Shown here: positions 22,886-29,093 of the stretch, piece after piece
Layout: every line of letters starts with the position of its first letter
How positions within the stretch are numbered: position 1 is the stretch's first letter
DNA from: a virus
Virus record (IMG/VR): IMGVR_UViG_3300035698_003362
Location: 1-31,451 of that record
DNA length: 31,451 bases
Strand: one strand, 5' to 3'
Notes under the pieces: model-generated
Seen by the model: only the letters and a program-made list of their open reading frames with translations
Databases searched by the model: none
Told to the model about the DNA's origin: nothing
Made by a program: the position numbers and the translations under genes

Positions 22886-23265
22886 GAGAAAATAAACCCT
22901 TACTAACACCATACGCGATAGAACCGACGTTAGACGTGTATATAAACAACATACGGCACGCGGTTATCCCGATAGTAAGCAATGAACCGGTAAATGGTTA
23001 TTGTGGTTCTTGGGTTGCTATGGTTGCTTTGCCGCAAAACGACGCAACATCGGCGAGCAAAGCAGAGAGGCTTGCAACCGCCGAGTTTATCGCCCGTGCT
23101 TGTAATTCGCACACCCAGCTAGTGAAGGCGATGGAAAATTACCTACCAATACTTGAACGGGCAGAACGACGCGTTCAAGTATGGGACAATCTTACCCTCG
23201 GAACTGGCGTCGCAACCACAAATAGTTATAAAGCGGCCCTAGCTACAGCAAAAGAGCAATTATGA
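22882..23265 (+). CDS. Hypothetical early protein
   Basis: 127 residues, coupled to genes on both sides through ATGA overlaps. Residues 60-95 have AERLATAEFIARACNSHTQL then VKAMENYLPIL, a pattern very common in small phage proteins of unknown function (a helical 'ANAEFI.RACNAH..L..AL' segment). N-terminal 55 residues are beta-rich. No membrane segment. Confidence 0.7.
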   Translation: MRENKPLLTPYAIEPTLDVYINNIRHAVIPIVSNEPVNGYCGSWVAMVALPQNDATSASKAERLATAEFIARACNSHTQLVKAMENYLPILERAERRVQVWDNLTLGTGVATTNSYKAALATAKEQL

Positions 23266-23408
23266 TTGAAACATACAAAACCTACGACGAAGCAGCCGCG
23301 AATATGACTTGTGACGGGCGATTGTTGTCAAATCCACACATGCCTAACGACCCGAACGCTGATGCTTATGGGCGTGTGTGGATAATCGTATTGCCGAGGG
23401 TAGCATGA
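23262..23408 (+). CDS. 48-residue hypothetical peptide
   Basis: ATG 23262 overlaps the TGA of the previous gene and its own TGA overlaps the ATG of the XRE-type gene (ATGA at both ends). This double overlap is the main evidence that it is translated. The product begins MIETYKTYDEAAANMTCDG and ends with a short hydrophobic strand (VWIIVLPRVA). Not recognised. Confidence 0.6.
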   Translation: MIETYKTYDEAAANMTCDGRLLSNPHMPNDPNADAYGRVWIIVLPRVA

Positions 23409-23614
23409 CCCCTGGAAAGCTCGTTCAGCGAGCGCGTAAGGCAATTCGGCCGCCAACTAGCCAAGATACACTTGGGAAGCTCGCGGGGCTTGCTAAGGGG
23501 CATTTATGTCGCATTGAAAGCGATGAGTACGCTGTTACTATTGCAACACTTGAGAAGATTGCAGCGGCGATGAATAGCGAATTGCTTATCCAATTCGTTA
23601 AAAATATCAACTAG
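23405..23614 (+). CDS. XRE-type helix-turn-helix regulator
   Basis: 69 residues from ATG 23405, selected because GAGGG lies five bases upstream and the ATG overlaps the preceding TGA; an in-frame GTG at 23378 is less likely. Residues 5-60 form a Cro/C1-type DNA-binding domain: LVQRARKAI, then DTLGKLAGLAKGHLCRIES (the helix-turn-helix) and TIATLEKIAAAMNSEL. No effector or dimerisation domain follows, so it resembles small phage repressors or antitoxin-like regulators. It ends the rightward operon, and may repress its promoter. Confidence 0.78.
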   Translation: MTPGKLVQRARKAIRPPTSQDTLGKLAGLAKGHLCRIESDEYAVTIATLEKIAAAMNSELLIQFVKNIN

Positions 23615-23883
23615 CCTACCCCATTCCAACTATTTACGTCGGCCGTAAAGCAATTGTGAGGCGTTCGTTTTTTACCCTGCCAAGGTTTGGGGGGCTTAAA
23701 TCCAAGCTTTTTGACTACCTTCCGATGTCGCTCATATACTGCGGTGCGAGTTACACCTAATACCCCAGCTATTTGAATAAAAGTCAAACCTTCACAGTAG
23801 TAGTACAATGCTACAGTTTTCTCGCGGGCGGTAAACGATTTTATTATATCACGGGGACTATTGGCAAGAATATCTTTTTGCAT
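23611..23883 (-). CDS. Sigma region 4-like regulator
   Basis: 90 residues, ATG 23883 with AAGGAT upstream. Residues 17-60 (FTAREKTVALYYYCEGLTF, IQIAGVLGVTRTAVYERHRKV) match the sigma-70 region 4 helix-turn-helix, which binds the -35 promoter element; no region 2 is present. The C-terminal 30 residues are basic, then Asn-rich. It may act as a promoter-recruiting activator or an anti-host factor for later phage genes. It ends head-to-head with the XRE-type gene, and the two stop codons share one CTAG. Confidence 0.7.
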   Translation of the reverse strand: MQKDILANSPRDIIKSFTAREKTVALYYYCEGLTFIQIAGVLGVTRTAVYERHRKVVKKLGFKPPKPWQGKKRTPHNCFTADVNSWNGVG

Positions 23884-23921
23884 ATAAATCCTTCTACTTA
23901 CTAGGTGATGTAGAAATTTGT

Positions 23922-24266
23922 CTAAAACTCAAAAAAGCAACCCAAATACTCTAAATTGTTAAGCCCTTCCTCTTGTTCTACAGCCTGTAAACTCTTGATA
24001 GAGCTATGGGTTAGGTTTAATGAAGAAAGTTTTACAGTTTTTTCAGAATTATCAAGCATTGGAACCCCAGTCGGAGGACAAACTCGCCAATCTGCCCTTG
24101 CTGGTTCACCATCTTCGCCATTTTGGTAGTGTTCCCTTTTGGCGGAAAACCATCCGGGAACCCAGTCATTGCTTTTGCACCCCTCGCACAGATTTCCTTG
24201 CGTGAATGTCTTAATAGGCGACTGGCATTGTATACAAATTGCTAATTTTGTCATATCTATACCCAT
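23922..24266 (-). CDS. Zinc-ribbon hypothetical protein
   Basis: 114 residues from ATG 24266, preceded by AAGGA at eight bases; ATGs at 24293 and 24254 are alternatives. It has CIQCQS and CEGCKS (about residues 10-15 and 27-32), a four-cysteine zinc ribbon, then an aromatic/charged middle with VPGWFSAKREHYQNGEDGEP and a helical end. Probably coexpressed with the sigma-like gene. Function unknown. Confidence 0.65.
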   Translation of the reverse strand: MGIDMTKLAICIQCQSPIKTFTQGNLCEGCKSNDWVPGWFSAKREHYQNGEDGEPARADWRVCPPTGVPMLDNSEKTVKLSSLNLTHSSIKSLQAVEQEEGLNNLEYLGCFFEF

Positions 24267-24337
24267 ATTTACCGTCCTTGGTGTTAAATTCATACTTCTA
24301 CTTTGGTTTTACTACATATTCATAGCAACATCCTAAC

Positions 24338-24346
24338 AGTATACCA
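24338..24346 (-). promoter_or_regulatory. Extended -10 promoter candidate
   Basis: On the minus strand TGGTATACT matches an extended -10 element (TGnTATAAT-like) about 70 bases before ATG 24266, inside the 120-base gap after the metallophosphoesterase operon. The upstream -35 region is weak. It would start a separate transcript for the zinc-ribbon and sigma-like genes. Confidence 0.4.
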
Positions 24347-24413
24347 CACTTGTATAGTATTTTAACCATATTGTGGATAGAATTGGATGTACTTATTCAT
24401 AAGTATTGCTTTC

Positions 24414-24560
24414 TTATTCGTGTTTATTTCTAATCTCATCTTCTATCAGTTCTTGGATAGCCAGTATCATCTCGAAATACTCAGCTTCCTTGGCGAACCC
24501 ACGTATGCGAAGGCGTAGCTTGATTCTGGCCTGTCGGTCGGTGGCTGCTTGGATGGTCAT
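24414..24560 (-). CDS. 48-residue helical peptide
   Basis: ATG 24560 overlaps the TGA of the metallophosphoesterase gene (ATGA). The product starts MTIQAATDRQARIKLRLRIR and continues as one charged, amphipathic helix to its TAA at 24414. No family is recognised. The coupling to the phosphoesterase suggests a partner or regulator of it, by position only. Confidence 0.6.
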   Translation of the reverse strand: MTIQAATDRQARIKLRLRIRGFAKEAEYFEMILAIQELIEDEIRNKHE

Positions 24561-25531
24561 GCGTAGAATGGATAGAAGGTTTCGGTAATCTTGCCAACAC
24601 CCATTTCGTTTACAACAGCCTCAATAATCCCAAATCCGGTATGGGCTTGTATTTTCTTGCCGCGCATCCACTTGCTTTGTTTCTCGATACACCCAGCCCC
24701 AATACAGTGTACGTTTCTGATAAAGAACTTCCCGTACTTATGTACATGACCGGCAATTAAAATGTTTGGCTTTTCACCACCAGATAAACTTTCAATTAGC
24801 TTCTGAAGCCTATATGATATCGCATACGACGAACCATCTTCTCCGTGCCATAGTTTAATGGTGGCATTTTCGCCAAGCTCAATATCTCCCTCGTCGTGCC
24901 CTAAGAACTTGGCGCACGGAAGGTCTTTGCAAATATCCTTAACTATCCGTGCGCCGTTGCTCTTCAAAAACCATCGGTCATGATTGCCGTCAATCATATA
25001 CAGCGGGCAGAAGTCAAATGGTTCAAACAAATCAATAGCTTTTTCTTTTTGTGCATCAAACCCAAGCTCTGAACATTCGTAAATATGTCCAGCCCTATTA
25101 CTAAGCCCTTCGGTAACATCACCAGCGTGAACAACCATATCTACGCCTTCTTTGGCGAACTCTTCGCGGGCATCAGATATATAACTGGTATCAAGATATA
25201 TAGAGCCAATGTGTGTGTCAGACATATATCCTATCTTGACCGTCTTTCCGGTAAAATCGTGGACTGGAGTGTGCTTATACCCCATATCAAGATTGCCTTC
25301 GGCTAAGAGGCGGAGTTCTTTGCCGGTATATCTCTCGGCTATCTTTGCAAGTGTTGGGCTTTGTGATGCCACATCTTTGTTGCATGCCCTTGCATCAATA
25401 CCATTAGACTTGCGCATGTATCGCCTGATGGTTTCTCGGGTAACACCAAATTTTTTAGCAGCAACATCAACACTGGTTTTAGCTACATAATCACGAACTT
25501 CAGTCTTTCGTTCTATTGATGTATTACTCAT
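24557..25531 (-). CDS. Calcineurin-like metallophosphoesterase with N-terminal HTH
   Basis: 324 residues. The N-terminal 45 residues contain a helix-turn-helix (VDVAAKKFGVTRETIRRYMR, residues 21-40) of resolvase/transposase type. Residues 100-270 hold all calcineurin-like motifs: SDTHIG (D105, H107), GDVTEG (D138), GNHDR (N183, H184), WHG (H229) and GHVHKYG (H262, H264), which bind two metal ions for phosphoester hydrolysis. Similar phage proteins are annotated as phosphoesterases or DNA-repair exonuclease-like enzymes, substrate unknown. It is coupled to the DUF1937 gene by ATGA. The HTH may direct it to particular DNA sites. Confidence 0.88.
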   Translation of the reverse strand: MSNTSIERKTEVRDYVAKTSVDVAAKKFGVTRETIRRYMRKSNGIDARACNKDVASQSPTLAKIAERYTGKELRLLAEGNLDMGYKHTPVHDFTGKTVKIGYMSDTHIGSIYLDTSYISDAREEFAKEGVDMVVHAGDVTEGLSNRAGHIYECSELGFDAQKEKAIDLFEPFDFCPLYMIDGNHDRWFLKSNGARIVKDICKDLPCAKFLGHDEGDIELGENATIKLWHGEDGSSYAISYRLQKLIESLSGGEKPNILIAGHVHKYGKFFIRNVHCIGAGCIEKQSKWMRGKKIQAHTGFGIIEAVVNEMGVGKITETFYPFYA

Positions 25532-25890
25532 ATTACAGTTCCTTCATGGGTTAATTCAAGTGTTTCAGGGTCAAGGTATCCAACAGGAATATTGTGTTGC
25601 CTGGCGAATTCTGTCTCCCACCCAACGCCGTAAGATCCTTCCCAGCCGTCGAGCATTAGTATCCACATCACATCGCTGCGTATAATAAACTCTTTGTCGA
25701 AGTTCAGCCAGAAGTCAGCATCCATTCCGTCAAGATTACCAAACTCTGCAATTGGGTGAGTATGAGCAATGGGTGAAAACACTACAATGTTCTCGGCCAT
25801 GAGTTCACCAGCTACGGCACACACCGCTTCAAATCGTTCTTCTCTCACTTCAGGGTCTTCGTGGCTATACGGACTTGCTAGATATATCAT
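25528..25890 (-). CDS. DUF1937 protein (nucleoside deoxyribosyltransferase-like)
   Basis: 120 residues, ATG 25890 with AGGAGA inside the end of the upstream gene (26-base overlap). The sequence shows the DUF1937 signature: MIYLASPYSHEDPEVREERF (residues 1-20), FSPIAHTHPIA (38-48), and MLDGWEGSYGVGWETEFA (near residues 79-96). Fold comparison links DUF1937 to nucleoside 2-deoxyribosyltransferases, which act on nucleotide bases, although activity of DUF1937 itself is not established. Neighbours are a nucleotide diphosphohydrolase-like gene and a phosphoesterase, consistent with nucleotide metabolism. Confidence 0.82.
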   Translation of the reverse strand: MIYLASPYSHEDPEVREERFEAVCAVAGELMAENIVVFSPIAHTHPIAEFGNLDGMDADFWLNFDKEFIIRSDVMWILMLDGWEGSYGVGWETEFARQHNIPVGYLDPETLELTHEGTVI

Positions 25891-26365
25891 TTGTTTCTCC
25901 TAACTTAGAGTAAATTGGCATGTCGTTTAATTCGGGTTTGTTTTCTATGTAGTGAATTATGAACATAAGGTTGCAAGACATTGCAGCACCATTATCTTCC
26001 TCGGCCTCGCCACAGCTTTCATTTTTCATATGCCTGCCTTCACTATCAAAACATCTAGCAACAGACATTCCAGCAGCCCAATTATACGGGGCATATTTCT
26101 CAGCACCCTTTTCCAGCCATCCGCACAACCTCCCGTAGCCACCTTGAGCTTCTATCATTACAAAAAAAGCGTCTTTTAAGTGTTGAACATTGCCGTCAAT
26201 GAGGAATTTTTTAATATCTGTGCCAGCTTGAGCGTAATTAGTCTCCTCTAGTATAGAATCCCACCACCACGGCGCCATCCAGTGCATCTTCGGCTTCCCA
26301 TCTGCCGCATCACGCACCGCACCTGTTTCAAACTCCTGTCGCTTACCCGAATCTTGCATATCCAT
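25865..26365 (-). CDS. dATP/dGTP diphosphohydrolase-like protein (DUF5664-type)
   Basis: 166 residues from ATG 26365; ATG 26359 is an alternative. Residues 13-30 include the ETGAVRDAADGKPKMHW segment that opens this phage family. A central helical region has KGAEKYAPYNWAAGM (about residues 86-100), CFDSEGRHMKNES, and EEDNGAAMSCNLMFIIHYIE, the metal-ligand-like D/E pattern of the MazG-like fold. Family members are annotated as dATP/dGTP pyrophosphohydrolases; in some phages related enzymes shape the nucleotide pool for modified-base genomes. No base-synthesis gene is seen here, so that link is only a possibility. Confidence 0.72.
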   Translation of the reverse strand: MDMQDSGKRQEFETGAVRDAADGKPKMHWMAPWWWDSILEETNYAQAGTDIKKFLIDGNVQHLKDAFFVMIEAQGGYGRLCGWLEKGAEKYAPYNWAAGMSVARCFDSEGRHMKNESCGEAEEDNGAAMSCNLMFIIHYIENKPELNDMPIYSKLGETNDISSKSV

Positions 26366-26386
26366 AATCAGTTTACCTTTCGTGTT

Positions 26387-26420
26387 AAAAGTTGCCCCAC
26401 CCCGGCTTACTGGGGTGAGG
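26387..26420 (-). terminator. Rho-independent terminator after lysis pair
   Basis: Minus strand CCTCACCCC (26420-26412) pairs with GGGGTGGGG (26403-26395), a 9-bp stem with one wobble and an 8-base loop, followed by CAAC and four T residues. It lies in the gap between the small membrane protein and the nucleotide-metabolism genes, so it separates two units. The T-run is short, so termination may be partial. Confidence 0.6.
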
Positions 26421-26448
26421 CGTGTTGGAAGACTTTGAATTTGCAGTG

Positions 26449-26670
26449 CTATCCGCCTTTTCTGGCTGGTTCTGCCAGCCTTTGTGTATGTTCGGAGCTT
26501 CCCTGCCCCTTGATTATCTGCGATCCTTCCGCAGTGTAAAATGTTAGTAAGATAGTGAGTGCCGCTACAATAATGGCTAACACTGTCAGTTTTCGCCAGT
26601 CGCGCTCATTTTTGCGGCGCCTGTTGCATTCGGCTTGCAATTCAAAATATGTTGGCGGCCTGAGGTTCAT
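26449..26670 (-). CDS. Small membrane protein, holin candidate
   Basis: 73 residues, ATG 26670 six bases after the stop of the lysozyme-like gene. The basic N-terminal 25 residues (ELQAECNRRRKNERDWRK) precede a hydrophobic span LTVLAIIVAALTILLTFY (residues 28-45) and a polar tail. A single-span, N-in topology next to a lysozyme-like gene is compatible with a holin or pinholin. A terminator follows directly. Function is inferred only. Confidence 0.6.
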   Translation of the reverse strand: MNLRPPTYFELQAECNRRRKNERDWRKLTVLAIIVAALTILLTFYTAEGSQIIKGQGSSEHTQRLAEPARKGG

Positions 26671-26676
26671 CGTTTA

Positions 26677-27216
26677 CTATTCGCTTCCTTCCCACGGTGC
26701 GGGCGCATATTGTCTACACTCCCACTCCCAAATGATGTTCTGTGCCAACTTACCATAAGCACGTCCTGTGTCGCCCTTACAGCCGCCTGGGCCTTTCCGG
26801 TGCATCGCAGCCGCGTGTTCGTCGTTTCGTGCCTTGTGGATGGTGTTATACGCCCTCACGAGCTTCCCTACGTAGTCCCAATCGGCAAGATTACCGCCTG
26901 TTAGGCCGCAGTAGTGCATCCGCACGTTATCGAGGTAACTAGGGGTGAAGTTCCATGGGTTATCGGCAGGCCCGTTTTCCAGGGGTAGTATTGCTTGCAG
27001 GAACACGGCTGTGTCGGTCAGCCAATACTGCGTAGGCTGCTCAATATGAACTGGCAATGGGTCTTGGGTTTGCGATACCTCGTCGTGGTTGGCAGTGGGG
27101 CAGGGCTTGTTTATGTGTCGTTGAATTTTAGCCCCAACCCCTATACCAATTAACGAAAAGAGGGCTGCAACACAAATTATTGCTCCTGCTGTTAATAGTT
27201 TAACATTAGTTTTCAT
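26677..27216 (-). CDS. Membrane-anchored lysozyme-like endolysin candidate
   Basis: 179 residues from ATG 27216, selected because AAAGGAA lies upstream; an in-frame start at 27237 lacks one. Residues 7-29 form a Gly/Ala-rich hydrophobic span (LLTAGAIICVAALFSLIG...), like signal-anchor-release or plain anchors. The remainder resembles a lysozyme/transglycosylase-like family of phages: VFLQAILPLENGP (E80 the candidate catalytic acid), NPWNFTPSY (86-94), a helix LVRAYNTIH, and AAAMHRKGPGG (135-145), which in relatives reads like 'W/H.GPGG'. It would cut peptidoglycan from the periplasmic side. The match is by pattern, so a different hydrolase is possible. Confidence 0.5.
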   Translation of the reverse strand: MKTNVKLLTAGAIICVAALFSLIGIGVGAKIQRHINKPCPTANHDEVSQTQDPLPVHIEQPTQYWLTDTAVFLQAILPLENGPADNPWNFTPSYLDNVRMHYCGLTGGNLADWDYVGKLVRAYNTIHKARNDEHAAAMHRKGPGGCKGDTGRAYGKLAQNIIWEWECRQYAPAPWEGSE

Positions 27217-27229
27217 GTCTCGTTCCTTT

Positions 27230-27427
27230 CTATACAATCCTAAGGCCGGTATATCCGCATGATGGACAGTGAATGTTTTTCTGGGGCGGGTGGCTAGTTA
27301 AGATCATATCGTCTGTGTCTATTAGTTCTGTTTTGCATTCAGGGCATTCAATACCAGTTGTCTTACTATTCCACCTAAAAATCTCTTTTCTTCTCTCTTC
27401 ATTAAACTTATCCAGCGTTTTCATCAT
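27230..27427 (-). CDS. Small zinc-ribbon protein
   Basis: 65 residues from ATG 27427 (AAAGGAA upstream); the ATG three bases further on is equally possible. A helical basic N-terminus (LDKFNEERRKEIFRW) is followed by CPEC (residues 28-31) and CPSC (54-57), forming a four-cysteine zinc ribbon. Role unknown; ribbon proteins of this size often bind nucleic acid or other proteins. Confidence 0.68.
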   Translation of the reverse strand: MMKTLDKFNEERRKEIFRWNSKTTGIECPECKTELIDTDDMILTSHPPQKNIHCPSCGYTGLRIV

Positions 27428-27441
27428 TATTCCTTTCCAGT

Positions 27442-27609
27442 TTAAGATTTTACCGCGATTGCTATGCCAAGAAGCAATAGACCGATAATGATAATAAAAA
27501 TAGTGATTACTGTTTCCCATTTATCTAGCCAGATCGCATGTCTATTAACATAATCATAGTCAGCCTTGCTCGGCCATCGATCCGGTTCTTCTCCAGGGTA
27601 AAATGCCAT
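27442..27609 (-). CDS. 55-residue single-span membrane protein
   Basis: ATG 27609 shares its base with the TAA stop of the DUF551 gene (TAATG), so translation is coupled. The product begins MAFYPGEEPDRWPSKADY and carries one clear hydrophobic span near its C-terminus (VITIFIIIIGLLLLGIAIAV, residues 34-53), ending in KS. N-out/C-in or tail-anchored topology. Two genes upstream of the lysozyme-like gene, so it might belong to a lysis module, but nothing specific shows this. Confidence 0.65.
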   Translation of the reverse strand: MAFYPGEEPDRWPSKADYDYVNRHAIWLDKWETVITIFIIIIGLLLLGIAIAVKS

Positions 27610-28085
27610 TATGCGTTCCTTTCCTTGGGGAGCATCCAGTGAGTTACTTGGTCAAATCTGCGTTTGTTTGAAGTCCAGCTAAATATCTCAGACTCCGAAT
27701 CTTTGTCCCAGCGAATAAAATCTTTTCTGCCGGGCCTATAGTTCAAAACAGCGTATTTTGTATAAGGGGAGGCTTCCGGCCCCGTGAGTCCGTTAATTAT
27801 AACCCATACATCAGTATCATATAGGACTTTCGGCAACCTCTCCTCAACTGGTATCCACCTCGTCGATTCCTTCAACGCTGATAGTTCGGATTGGAGGGAT
27901 TGGCAACCAGAACATTTGATTTCATTATCATAATCATCATTTAGTTTTTCACACTCTTGGCAATAGCCACTGTGTCTATTAAAACACTCAACGCAAAGGT
28001 ATAAATCACTGCAACCAATACACGATAAAGCAGCAGTATCGTTAATAACATCTCCGCAATAATCGCAACATTTAACCTCGCTCAT
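27609..28085 (-). CDS. Zinc-finger plus DUF551 protein
   Basis: 158 residues from ATG 28085; the frame stays open upstream, but that overlaps the previous gene. Residues 5-55 are rich in CxxC pairs (CCDYCGD, CIGC, CVEC, CQEC and later CSGC), a multi-knuckle zinc region. Residues 80-158 match DUF551: RWIPVEERLPKVLYDTDVWV at its start and a VTHWMLP end, typical of small phage proteins of unknown role. DUF551 alone is common; the added zinc domain is unusual. Confidence 0.8.
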   Translation of the reverse strand: MSEVKCCDYCGDVINDTAALSCIGCSDLYLCVECFNRHSGYCQECEKLNDDYDNEIKCSGCQSLQSELSALKESTRWIPVEERLPKVLYDTDVWVIINGLTGPEASPYTKYAVLNYRPGRKDFIRWDKDSESEIFSWTSNKRRFDQVTHWMLPKERNA

Positions 28086-28086
28086 T

Positions 28087-28500
28087 TCATTCACCGTCGC
28101 TTTCTGGCTTGGGGTACAGCACCTTGCAGGTGGCGGGGGACATGCCTGCAATGGCTTGGTTGTCAACTTGGGCGATAGAGTCTAAAATATGCCCGCCTTC
28201 TTGGTGGAGATATATTATTTCCTCGTCACGTTCTACCCAAAAAATCCATTGCGATGGTATTTGACGTATCGTTGTTGGCGAAGGCAGCGTCTTCAGCCAC
28301 TCCCAGCCTGTAAGTTCCCTGCGTTTCAAGACGTAATAATTTGAATCAGACTTACCGCCGCAAAGCCATTCACAACAGTAGTCAACATTAAGATAAAAGT
28401 CTCCATTCTTTACTCCCCGATATTCTCCGGTTGCTATCCAGTAATCTGGCACTTGGATTTTAACTGTTACTTCTTCCTCGTGTGTGTTTTGCTTTGGCAT
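28087..28500 (-). CDS. Hypothetical phage protein
   Basis: 137 residues, ATG 28500 with AAAGGAA upstream. N-terminal beta region with VPDYWIATGEYRGVKNGDFY (residues 17-36), a phrase often met in small phage proteins; then CCEWLCGG and a helical end that finishes in KPESDGE. No recognised domain. Ends one base before the DUF551 gene. Confidence 0.68.
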   Translation of the reverse strand: MPKQNTHEEEVTVKIQVPDYWIATGEYRGVKNGDFYLNVDYCCEWLCGGKSDSNYYVLKRRELTGWEWLKTLPSPTTIRQIPSQWIFWVERDEEIIYLHQEGGHILDSIAQVDNQAIAGMSPATCKVLYPKPESDGE

Positions 28501-28502
28501 GA

Positions 28503-29093
28503 TTATTCCTTTCGTGCTAAAATTGTCAATACTTGCCTCTTTATGCGCCAGTCGCCGCGCGTCATCACATAATTTGCATCTTTTTTAGCCAGTTCGTGTG
28601 AATAAGCTACGTTCGCGGGGTTCATGTGTTCGCTGTAGATTTCATTCACTTCGTTAATAGCCTGGTGAACAACGCCTTCGAGCTTGCCGTCCAGTTGTAG
28701 CTTGGTTATCTGTGCATCATCTTTCTTCTGCTGGATTATCTTCGGGTCGAGTGCGTCTACCATTTGGTCGGTGAGCTGTTTCGTCGCTGGGTTGATCTTG
28801 TTCTTGATCTTCGGCGGTACAGTTACGCCCAGCTTCGCATCGTAATACGCTTGATTCAGCCACTTATGAGGGGTGGGAACGTACATGCCGCCATTTTTTG
28901 TCCATTCTTCGCAAATCTTCCATTGTTCCAGTGACGGCATAATCTTAGCTTTTTCTTTAGCAGACAGCGCAGCGAACTTCTTTCGGCACTGAGGTTTTGC
29001 CACCTTCCGCTTGCCGGGGTACGCAGCCCAGAACTCATCGAAGGTTGTCGCTTCTACAGGCACGTCAGGTTGTACTCCGAATAGGTCGTTCAT
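28503..29093 (-). CDS. Replication-protein-like (primosome C-terminal domain)
   Basis: 196 residues, coupled to the methyltransferase by ATGA. Residues 18-45 (FDEFWAAYPGKRKVAKPQC, then RKKFAAL) and YVPTPHKWLNQAYYDAKLG (about residues 76-94) match the C-terminal domain found in phage replication organisers and DnaT-like primosomal proteins, which interact with helicase loaders. The usual N-terminal DNA-binding domain is missing here, so it is a short form, or a split partner lies elsewhere. The C-terminal half is helical and basic. Confidence 0.65.
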   Translation of the reverse strand: MNDLFGVQPDVPVEATTFDEFWAAYPGKRKVAKPQCRKKFAALSAKEKAKIMPSLEQWKICEEWTKNGGMYVPTPHKWLNQAYYDAKLGVTVPPKIKNKINPATKQLTDQMVDALDPKIIQQKKDDAQITKLQLDGKLEGVVHQAINEVNEIYSEHMNPANVAYSHELAKKDANYVMTRGDWRIKRQVLTILARKE

